From an uncultured Ideonella sp. (lineage in GTDB: Bacteria; Pseudomonadota; Gammaproteobacteria; Burkholderiales; Burkholderiaceae): 5,820 bases of DNA. The stretch covers positions 1 through 5,820 of the forward strand of contig CAMLGG010000310.1 in assembly GCA_946479475.1 (NCBI GenBank), in the 5' to 3' direction. The translations under genes and the position numbers were made by a program. Every line of letters starts with the position of its first letter. Position 1 is the stretch's first letter. This document shows positions 1-5,001 of this stretch, in pieces. The notes beneath the pieces were generated by a model that did no database searches, was not told the origin of the DNA, and saw only the letters and a program-made list of their open reading frames with translations.

Positions 1-476
1 CGCACATCCGACGATGCGCCCGTCGCGGCCCCGGATTCCCCTCCCACCTGCCTGGGAGGAACCTCCCCCCTCAGGTAGCGGTCGGCCAGCTCGCGCACCT
101 CGACGAGCATCTGCGCCGCGGGCTCGTGCTTGCTCACGAAGGCGCTCGCGCCCAGGCCGAAGGCGCGCGTGCGCGTGGCCGAATCGGTCAGGCAGGTGAG
201 CACCATCACCTGGGTTTCGCGGCCCAGCAGGGGCAGCAGCGCCAGGCCGTCCTCGCCGCCGAGGTCGACGTCGAGCAGCACGATGTCCGGGCGTGTCGCA
301 CGGGCGTAGGCCAGGGCCTCGGCCGCCGTGGCGACCGCGTGCACTTCGCCCAGCGGCAACGTCGCTGACCGCAGCAGGCGCGACAGGCCCTCCCGCACCA
401 GCGCCTGGTCGTCGATGATCAGCAGCGACGGGGGCAGCCGCAGCGACTCCGGTGAGGTCAGGTCCGAGTAGGGCAT
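1..476 (-). CDS. Response regulator, receiver domain (partial, C-terminus off left edge)
   Basis: This is a CheY-like phospho-receiver domain that would accept phosphate from a sensor histidine kinase. Reading minus from the ATG at 476-474 gives 158 residues with no stop before the window edge. Seen in the sequence: the acidic pair D22-D23 in LLIIDDQ, the phosphoacceptor D69 in DIVLLDVDL, T94 in MVLT, and K116 in FVSKHE, all at the usual spacing. After the receiver (ends near residue 136) a Gly/Ala/Ser-rich linker runs off the edge. A LuxR-type DNA-binding domain would be expected next by analogy with the regulator at 1806-2552, but it is not in the window. No clear Shine-Dalgarno precedes the ATG, so the start is moderately sure. 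The LDVDLGGEDG segment resembles LDLDLAGEDG of the second regulator, suggesting the two are related. The promoter region is shared divergently with the toxin-antitoxin module. Confidence 0.88.
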   Translation of the reverse strand, partial: MPYSDLTSPESLRLPPSLLIIDDQALVREGLSRLLRSATLPLGEVHAVATAAEALAYARATRPDIVLLDVDLGGEDGLALLPLLGRETQVMVLTCLTDSATRTRAFGLGASAFVSKHEPAAQMLVEVRELADRYLRGEVPPRQVGGESGAATGASSDV

Positions 477-563
477 GGGCCGATGCTAGGCAGCAGCCCT
501 TCGCGCGGCCATGGGAGTCGGCGCCCGGAACGCCTGGGAGTTTTGCCCTGGGTCCAGTCCGGT

Positions 564-585
564 GTCCGTACAGATGACGTACACT
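564..585 (+). promoter_or_regulatory. Probable promoter/operator of the toxin-antitoxin module
   Basis: The hexamer CGTACA occurs twice, at 567-572 and 578-583, 11 bp apart, that is about one helical turn. A -10-like TACACT at 580-585 overlaps the second copy. No convincing -35 box is seen at the right distance. DUF1778 antitoxins are ribbon-helix-helix proteins that, alone or with their toxin, repress their own promoter by binding short repeated sites. Assigning these repeats as that operator is inference from position and spacing. Confidence 0.45.
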
Positions 586-590
586 CATGC

Positions 591-595
591 AGGAG
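591..595 (+). promoter_or_regulatory. Ribosome binding site of the antitoxin gene
   Basis: AGGAG lies 7 nt before the ATG at 603. It settles the antitoxin start at 603 rather than the longer open frame beginning at 483, whose first 40 residues do not resemble DUF1778 proteins and which would begin upstream of the putative operator. Confidence 0.75.
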
Positions 596-602
596 TTCGA
601 CC

Positions 603-899
603 ATGACCCGCAGGACCATCCCCGTTGAAGCTGAACGTGGCGCACGGCTGGAGGCCCGCGTGTCGGCCACGCAGAAGGCGCTGTTCCAGCGCGCGGCAAG
701 CCTGTCAGGTCGCACCTTGAGCGAATTCGTGGTGAGCAGCGCGCAGGAGGCTGCGGCCAAGGTGATCCAGGAGCACGAGAGCGTCAGGCTCACCCGTGCC
801 GAACAGGCCGCTTTCGTCGAGGGCCTCTTGAATCCGCCCGTGCCCAGCACACGTCTGCGCCAGGCCGCCAAGCAGTACAAGCAGACGATCGGGCGCTGA
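603..899 (+). CDS. DUF1778 (TacA-like) ribbon-helix-helix antitoxin
   Basis: This is the antitoxin of a type II toxin-antitoxin module, expected to bind and block the adjacent acetyltransferase toxin and to repress the operon. It has 98 residues, the usual size for the family. Residues 14-21 (ARLEARVS) form the predicted DNA-binding beta strand, followed by helix 22-35 and helix 38-56 containing the family-typical SGRTLSEFVVSSAQEAA. The C-terminal part, NPPVPSTRLRQAAKQY (77-92), matches the proline-containing segment that in TacA/AtaR-type antitoxins wraps the toxin. A good AGGAG Shine-Dalgarno supports the ATG at 603. The toxin begins 3 nt after the stop, so the two are co-transcribed and probably translationally coupled. 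Family assignment rests on recognised motifs; I leave the symbol blank because orthology to a named system cannot be shown. Confidence 0.9.
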   Translation: MTRRTIPVEAERGARLEARVSATQKALFQRAASLSGRTLSEFVVSSAQEAAAKVIQEHESVRLTRAEQAAFVEGLLNPPVPSTRLRQAAKQYKQTIGR

Positions 900-902
900 A
901 CA

Positions 903-1412
903 GTGCCGGGCGTGTATCGCATCGAGCCCTTGACCAAGGCGCACGATAGAAGCGACTTTCGCTGCGGCAGCGAGGCGCTGGATCGTTACCTCCGGCAGCA
1001 GGCGCGGCAGGATGCCGAGAAGCATGTGGCTGCGCCGTTCGTGCTGGTGGAGCCGCCGCAGGCGCTCGTCCTGGGCTACTACACCTTGTCCGCCTCCATC
1101 ATCGGTGTCGAGGACATCCCGGCCGAGTTCGCGAAGAAGTTGCCGCGCTACCCGCAGCTGCCCGTGACGCGGGTCGGAAGGCTGGCCGTCGACGAGCGTG
1201 TCAAGGGCTCAGGGCTGGGCGCCTTGCTGTTGATGGATGCATTGAGCCGCAGCCTCACGCACGCTGCGCAGATCGCGGCCATGGCCGTCGTCGTCGATGC
1301 GAAGGACGACGCGGCCGAGGCCTTCTACAGGCGCTTCGACTTCCAGCGCCTGCAGACGACACCGCGCCGTCTGTACCTGCCCATGAAGACCGTGGCGGCG
1401 GTCCTGGGCTGA
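903..1412 (+). CDS. GNAT acetyltransferase toxin (TacT/AtaT-like)
   Basis: This GNAT-fold N-acetyltransferase is the likely toxin of the module. Characterised relatives (TacT, AtaT, KacT) use acetyl-CoA to acetylate the amino acid on charged tRNA and so stop translation; that activity is inferred from the family here. It has 169 residues starting at GTG 903. Seen in the sequence: the N-terminal FRCGSEALDRYLRQQA (19-34) typical of these toxins; GYYTLSASII (58-67); GRLAVDERVKGSGLG (92-106), which contains the acetyl-CoA pyrophosphate-binding R/QxxGxG loop at 99-104; and VVVDAKDDAAEAFYRRFDF (129-147) with Y142 at the position of the catalytic tyrosine. The key residues look intact, so the toxin is probably functional. 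Its Shine-Dalgarno is poor, consistent with coupling to translation of the antitoxin that ends 3 nt upstream. The gene is convergent with the regulator at 1806-2552, with the repeat array between them. Confidence 0.9.
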   Translation: MPGVYRIEPLTKAHDRSDFRCGSEALDRYLRQQARQDAEKHVAAPFVLVEPPQALVLGYYTLSASIIGVEDIPAEFAKKLPRYPQLPVTRVGRLAVDERVKGSGLGALLLMDALSRSLTHAAQIAAMAVVVDAKDDAAEAFYRRFDFQRLQTTPRRLYLPMKTVAAVLG

Positions 1413-1448
1413 ACCGAGGCGCGCGCCTTTTGCGCGAAGCCCGTTACT

Positions 1449-1512
1449 CCGTTCACCCGAACTTGTCGAAGGTGCCATGGCGCCGGGGCTTCGACAGGCT
1501 CAGCCCGAACGG
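1449..1512. repeat. REP-like hairpin unit 1
   Basis: The left arm at 1449-1472 pairs imperfectly with the right arm at 1489-1512 around a short loop containing GCCATGGCGCC. This copy has the most diverged left arm: it lacks the T of CACCCTGAGC and reads CACCCGAAC. It sits 36 nt after the toxin stop codon. Confidence 0.8.
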
Positions 1513-1567
1513 AGGTGTGGTGCCCAGCCCGAACGGAGGTGTGGTGCTTGGCCCGAACCATCTCTTC

Positions 1568-1634
1568 CCGTTCACCCTGAGCTTGTCGAAGGGCCCATGT
1601 CAAATTGAGGCTTCGACAGGCTCAGCCCGAACGG
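1568..1634. repeat. REP-like hairpin unit 2
   Basis: The left arm at 1568-1592 pairs with the right arm at 1611-1634; the loop holds GCCCATGTCAAATTGAG. Positions 1567-1603 are identical over 37 bp to 1665-1701 in unit 3. The upstream spacer GTGGTGCTTGGCCCGAACC is also shared with unit 3. Confidence 0.85.
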
Positions 1635-1665
1635 AAATGTGGTGCTTGGCCCGAACCATCCCGTC

Positions 1666-1730
1666 CCGTTCACCCTGAGCTTGTCGAAGGGCCCATGTCA
1701 ATGAGGCTTCGACAAGCTCAGCCCGAGCGG
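1666..1730. repeat. REP-like hairpin unit 3
   Basis: The left arm at 1666-1690 pairs with the right arm at 1707-1730. It differs from unit 2 by a 2-nt deletion in the loop and by CAAGCTCAG and GAGCGG in place of CAGGCTCAG and GAACGG in the right arm. The right-arm change to AAGCTCAG improves pairing with its own left arm at that position. Confidence 0.85.
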
Positions 1731-1805
1731 AGATGTGGTGCCCAGCCCGAACGGAGAGGTGGTGCTCAACCCGAGCAGTGCCCAGCCAGAACGGAGAGCT
1801 CGCCC

Positions 1806-2552
1806 TCAAGTCGCCCGAGCCCCTAGCCCGTGCTCGGTCGCAAACAGGTGCAGCTCCAGCCGCCCATGCACCCCGAGCTTCGCGTAGATCGCGGTCAGGT
1901 GATTGCGCAGGGTGTGTTCGCTCAACCCCAGCGCGTCGGCCACGGCGAGCTGCTTGCGGCCGCTCATCCGGACCAGATGGCCGACGATCTCGCGCTCGCG
2001 CGGGGTGAGGGTGGCGATGCGCTGGGCGGTCGGATCCGGCGCGGGTACGGGCGCGCTGCCGCGGCCGGTCAGCTGGCCCAGCAGGTCGGCCACGATGTTG
2101 CGGTTCAGCCAGACCTCGCCCTCGTGGACTTTGCGGATGGCACGCAGCACCGTGTCGGCGGATTCAGACTTGTGCAGCACGCCGCGCGCGCCCTGCATCA
2201 CCGCCTGGCGGTGGTGGCCCTCGTCTTCATCGGCGGTGAGGATGAGCACGTGCCCGCGGCAGCGGCGCTGCACGTCGGCGAGCGCGTTGCAGCCGTCCTC
2301 GCCGGCCAGGTCCAGGTCGAGCACGAGCAGGTCGGTCTCGTCGAGTGCCGGGTGGGAGACCAGCTCCGCGCGGGTGAGGGCGGTGCCGACCACCTCCATC
2401 TCCGGCCGCGCGCTGTCTATCAGCTGCTGCAGGCCCCACAGCGTCACCCGGTGGTCGTCCGCGAGGAAGACGCGGATCGTCGACGTGCCCGAGGCGATCG
2501 CCGCGCGATGGGCGCCGGCGGACGTCAGGCTGGCCGTGGGGATGGACTGCAT
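1806..2552 (-). CDS. NarL/LuxR-family response regulator
   Basis: This cytoplasmic DNA-binding response regulator is the output partner of the kinase encoded just upstream. It has 248 residues. The receiver domain spans about 25-140: D32-D33 in FLADDH, phosphoacceptor D79 in LLVLDLDL, T106 in LILTAD, K128 in VLHKSE. After a Pro/Ala-rich linker (about 165-178) comes a LuxR/GerE helix-turn-helix at about 182-243, with LTPREREIVGHL, the recognition helix region LGLSEHTLRNHLTAIY and KLGV. The segment between LTPRERE and LGLS is about two residues longer than the common form. The ATG at 2552 is supported by GGAG (2565-2562 on the minus strand) 9 nt upstream. It starts 20 nt after the kinase stop, so the two form an operon. 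The gene ends directly against degenerate repeat sequence. Target genes cannot be told from the window. Confidence 0.95.
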   Translation of the reverse strand: MQSIPTASLTSAGAHRAAIASGTSTIRVFLADDHRVTLWGLQQLIDSARPEMEVVGTALTRAELVSHPALDETDLLVLDLDLAGEDGCNALADVQRRCRGHVLILTADEDEGHHRQAVMQGARGVLHKSESADTVLRAIRKVHEGEVWLNRNIVADLLGQLTGRGSAPVPAPDPTAQRIATLTPREREIVGHLVRMSGRKQLAVADALGLSEHTLRNHLTAIYAKLGVHGRLELHLFATEHGLGARAT

Positions 2553-2572
2553 GTTTTCGTTCTCCGTGGCTT

Positions 2573-4213
2573 TCAGAGCGGGATGCTGATCGCGATCTCG
2601 GTGTCCAGACCATTGGGACGGCTGATGCTCAGCGCCCCGCCCATTTCCCTGACGCGCTCGGTCAGCGACTTCGGCACGAAGTCCCCGACCGGCCCGCCCT
2701 GCAGGCTGCCCGCGTCGTCACGGACAGTGAGTTGGATGCTATCCCCCGACATCCGCATTTGTATCCAAGCGTTTCTTGCGGATGTGTGCTTCCGCACGTT
2801 GTTCAGCGCTTCGTTGACCATGTGGAAGACCGATCCGGCCAGCGCGCGGCTGGTGGTGATGTCCTCCGGGCAGTCGAGGTGGACCTCGATGCCGAAAAGC
2901 ACGCTGAAGCGCCGGGCCTGGCGGCGAACCGCCGGCACCAGCGCGTTGTCTCCCTTGGGCCGGCCGGAGCGCAGCACCGAGATGACCTCGCGCAGCTCGT
3001 CGACCTCGTGGTTCATCAGGCTCAGCAGGGCGGTGATCTCGCCGTGCAGCGGGTTGTCCGCCGGCGTGCGCAGCACGAGCGCCTCGATGGCGTAGCGCAG
3101 GCCGAGGTAGGGCTGGATGGCGCTGTCGTGCAGGTCGCGCCCGATGCGCACCCGCGCGTGGGCGGCGATCTCCTCGTTCAGTTCGTCGACGAGGCCGGCG
3201 CGTTCGAACAGGCGCATGAGCGTGGGGCCGAGCGCGGCCAGGCTGGCGAGGCTCCAGTTCTCGCGCTGGCTGGGCAGGTCGCCGACCAGCAGGTGGGCCT
3301 GCAGGCGGTCGCCGAGCGCCATGGGCAAGGCCATGAGCCGGCTGGATTCGAGCATGGCCGCCAGCTGGGCCATCGGCGCCTGCAGCGGCGCCGGATCGAT
3401 GCAGCGGTCCTGCGATTGCACGCCGCCGCGCAGGCCCAGCCATTGGCGCGGGCGATAGGCCAGCGCCGCGGCCGGCAGGCGGGCGAGTTGCTGCTCGAAC
3501 TGCAGCTGGATCGCCTCGCTGGTGCGGAAGGTCCCTTCGGCGCTGGAGCTGGCCACCGCCGGCCCGCGGGCCTTGGGCAGCACCACGGCGACCACGCGTG
3601 CGCCGGTCTCGCTGCGCAGCCGCTCGGCGACCGTCGCGCAGGCCGCTTCCAGGCCGCGGCGCGGGTCGATCTCGGCCTCGAAGCGGGCCTCGAGCGCGGC
3701 GCGCCGGCGCAGCAGGTTCATGGGGCGCGAGAGCAGCGCGGCCACGGGCGCCAGGGCCAGCAGGCCCAGCGCGGGCAGAAAGTGCAGCCTGTCCATCGGC
3801 AGGGTGCCGCGCCAGGCGGCGCCCGTGATGCTGAGCGCCAGGGCCAGCGTGGCGAAGCAGGCCAGCATCACGCCCTGCCGGAAGCCATGCAGCACGCTGG
3901 CCATCACGACCGGCAGGATGAAGGTCAGGGCCATCATGTCGGCCGCATGCGGCGCGCCCTGGACCATCACCGCCGACCAGGCAACGTCCATCCAGGGATG
4001 CAGCACGGCGCGCGTCAGCGGGCGGCCGCGGGCCTCGGCCCAGAGCAGCGCACCGGCCCACATGGCGTACGAGAGCAGCAGCCAGGCCGTCCAGCCGCCG
4101 TCCAGGCCCTGGGCGGCCAGCTCCATGGCGACGAGCATCACGACGAGGGCACGCAGGCCCGCGCCGAAACGGCTCAGGTCGGATTGCAGGCCGATGGCGG
4201 GCGGCTCGGCCAT
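2573..4213 (-). CDS. Membrane sensor histidine kinase, HisKA_3 (NarX/DegS class)
   Basis: This inner-membrane sensor kinase autophosphorylates a histidine and passes phosphate to the regulator encoded next. From the ATG at 4213 it has 546 residues. Hydrophobic segments at about 19-35, 40-59, 92-109, 115-133 and 144-162 (with a weaker one near 72-87) give five or six membrane spans. A soluble region at about 165-330, possibly GAF-like, is not clearly recognised. The HisKA_3 dimerisation domain holds the phosphoacceptor H362 in RIGRDLHDSAIQPYLGL. The HATPase N-box is HMVNEALNNVRKH (464-476). The lid is unusual: VRDDAGS replaces the common VxDDGxG, and FVPKSLTERV replaces the glycine-rich GLxGMxERV, followed by a normal EMGG. 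The frame extends upstream to a TTG at 4270, adding a Pro/Ala-rich 19 residues; neither start has a strong Shine-Dalgarno. The signal sensed is unknown. Confidence 0.93.
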   Translation of the reverse strand: MAEPPAIGLQSDLSRFGAGLRALVVMLVAMELAAQGLDGGWTAWLLLSYAMWAGALLWAEARGRPLTRAVLHPWMDVAWSAVMVQGAPHAADMMALTFILPVVMASVLHGFRQGVMLACFATLALALSITGAAWRGTLPMDRLHFLPALGLLALAPVAALLSRPMNLLRRRAALEARFEAEIDPRRGLEAACATVAERLRSETGARVVAVVLPKARGPAVASSSAEGTFRTSEAIQLQFEQQLARLPAAALAYRPRQWLGLRGGVQSQDRCIDPAPLQAPMAQLAAMLESSRLMALPMALGDRLQAHLLVGDLPSQRENWSLASLAALGPTLMRLFERAGLVDELNEEIAAHARVRIGRDLHDSAIQPYLGLRYAIEALVLRTPADNPLHGEITALLSLMNHEVDELREVISVLRSGRPKGDNALVPAVRRQARRFSVLFGIEVHLDCPEDITTSRALAGSVFHMVNEALNNVRKHTSARNAWIQMRMSGDSIQLTVRDDAGSLQGGPVGDFVPKSLTERVREMGGALSISRPNGLDTEIAISIPL

Positions 4214-4412
4214 CGCTGGCCGGGGCGCCGCGCCTGCGGGCGCCGGAGGCGGTGTGTACGCGCGAAGCAAGGGTTCGACGATCCGTCAAGGATTCGCCGG
4301 GCTCAGCGCGTCATGCCCACGGTCTTTGTCGAACTGCTCTTGTTATGGCCTGCCGGTCTTCGCCGGCTGGATCCCATCCACGCTTACCCAGCATTGGGGC
4401 TGTTTGCGGCCC

Positions 4413-4439
4413 AGTGTAGGGGAATGAAACCGCATGCAA
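4413..4439 (-). promoter_or_regulatory. Weak promoter candidate for the kinase-regulator operon
   Basis: On the minus strand, TTGCAT (4439-4434) is followed after 15 bp by TACACT (4418-4413). The boxes resemble sigma-70 elements, but the spacing is shorter than the usual 17 bp. It is the best match I see in the roughly 290 bp between the SET gene and the kinase. Between it and the kinase, 4352-4367 can form a small hairpin (GCCGG, TCTTCG loop, CCGGC). Confidence 0.25.
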
Positions 4440-4477
4440 CACGCACGACACGAATAGGTGACGGCGTTGAGTGATGT

Positions 4478-4497
4478 GCGCCACACCCGTGTGGCGC
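4478..4497. promoter_or_regulatory. Perfect 20-bp palindrome, possible operator
   Basis: GCGCCACAC (4478-4486) and GTGTGGCGC (4489-4497) are exact inverted repeats separated by CC. The site lies upstream of the kinase gene and downstream of the SET gene, both on the minus strand. No T-run follows on either strand, which argues against an intrinsic terminator and for a dimeric protein-binding site or an RNA hairpin. The role is inference. Confidence 0.4.
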
Positions 4498-4518
4498 CGG
4501 CTGCACAAAACGTTCAAG

Positions 4519-4546
4519 GAACCCGGGCAATCCCTGTGGGGAGTTC
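4519..4546 (-). terminator. Possible terminator of the queF-SET operon
   Basis: GAACCC (4519-4524) can pair with GGG-A-GTTC (4539-4546), and an inner GGG/CCC pair (4525-4527 with 4532-4534) can stack inside. On the minus strand this lies about 17 nt after the SET gene stop, and a short TTTT follows at 4510-4507. The stem has a bulge and the T-run is short and distant, so this is only a candidate. Confidence 0.3.
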
Positions 4547-4562
4547 TGGATCACTGCGCCGG

Positions 4563-4991
4563 TCAGAGGTGACCGACGCAGCCGGGAGCGCCACAACGGC
4601 AGGTTAGGCGGCCCTCGTGGTGAGTCTCGCCGTAGTCCACGGTGATCTCTTCGCCGGGCTCGATGGGGCGCAGGGCGTAGAACTCGATGCGGCCGTCGGT
4701 GATGCGCAGCTGGCCGTTGGGCTGGCAGGAGTGATTGGTGAAGCGCATCGGGTCGGTCGAGCGGGCGAGGTCTATCGCCTTCTTGGACGAGATCTCGACG
4801 ATCATGATCCGCTCCAGGGTGGCCGCGCGGCGGCGGGCCTCGGCGACCGTGATGGACTCGCCTCGCACCTCGCCGATCTTGTGCCAGCGAGGCACCGGCT
4901 CCAGCGCGAACACGCCGAAGCCGTCGATGGGGCTGCGGCGGACAGCCACCTCGTACTTCTGGTAAGGCGGATGGCCCGCCAGGGCACCCAT
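4563..4991 (-). CDS. Small SET-domain protein (putative lysine methyltransferase)
   Basis: The SET fold transfers a methyl group from S-adenosylmethionine to lysine side chains; the bacterial substrate is unknown. The 142-residue protein is essentially a bare SET core. Seen: the N-terminal SET motif SPIDGFGVFA (20-29); FTNHSCQPN (84-92), the NHSCxPN signature that forms part of the SAM site; GEEITVDYG (113-121) with Y120 as the expected catalytic tyrosine; and a post-SET CRCGAPGCVG (131-140) with cysteines 131, 133 and 138, which in the family bind zinc together with the NHSC cysteine (C89). All hallmark residues are present, so it is probably active. The start at 4991 is preceded by a modest AGGG. 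It begins 10 nt after the queF stop, so it is likely translated from the same mRNA; a link to queuosine metabolism is not implied by any motif. Confidence 0.9.
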   Translation of the reverse strand: MGALAGHPPYQKYEVAVRRSPIDGFGVFALEPVPRWHKIGEVRGESITVAEARRRAATLERIMIVEISSKKAIDLARSTDPMRFTNHSCQPNGQLRITDGRIEFYALRPIEPGEEITVDYGETHHEGRLTCRCGAPGCVGHL

Positions 4992-5001
4992 CGCTCGAGC
5001 C

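Larger units (their letters stand above)
1437..1798. repeat. REP-like palindromic repeat array between convergent genes
   Basis: The whole gap between the toxin stop (1412) and the regulator stop (1806) is repeat-derived. Left arms of the type CCGTTCACCCTGAGC + TTGTCGAAGG alternate with right arms of the type CTTCGACAGGCTCAG + CCCGAACGG. The arms are near-complementary, so each pair can form a hairpin. Three full pairs are present. Between and after them are truncated right arms carrying CAGCCCGAACGGA or close variants at 1501, 1525, 1623, 1743 and 1783, separated by GTGGTGC spacers. Short open frames here give peptides such as LSLSKG, LRQAQPER and AEPVEA, which are translations of the repeat and not genes. 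Likely effects are transcription termination or mRNA 3' end protection for both convergent genes (inference). Confidence 0.88.

Noticed and set aside
483..602. N-terminal extension of the antitoxin frame from 483
   Set aside because: It lacks family similarity, would cover the putative promoter/operator, and a good AGGAG is positioned for the ATG at 603.
1419..1436. GC-rich palindrome with TTTT just after the toxin stop as an intrinsic terminator
   Set aside because: GGCGCGCGCC is self-complementary without a loop, and the alternative CGCGC/GCGCG stem puts the T-run in the loop with no U-tract after it.
1501..1795. CRISPR array
   Set aside because: The repeats are irregular in length and spacing, are inverted arms of hairpins, the spacers are themselves repeated, and no cas gene is present.
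1325..1826. Several short open frames on both strands across the repeat array
   Set aside because: Their peptides (LSLSKG, LRQAQPER, AEPVEA types) are translations of the REP arms, which recur as spurious hypothetical proteins.
4273..4334. GTTCGAC/GTCGAAC inverted repeat with a GGGCTCAGC core as a degenerate REP copy
   Set aside because: Only 7-bp arms about 50 nt apart are matched and the rest of the arm sequence is absent, so chance is as likely.
2732..4474. Long plus-strand open frame (580 codons) opposite the kinase, and a similar one at 1830-3095
   Set aside because: They are antisense shadows caused by high GC. The translations are low-complexity Gly/Gln/His/Ala/Arg-rich with no domain, whereas the minus strand encodes a kinase and regulator with clear motifs.
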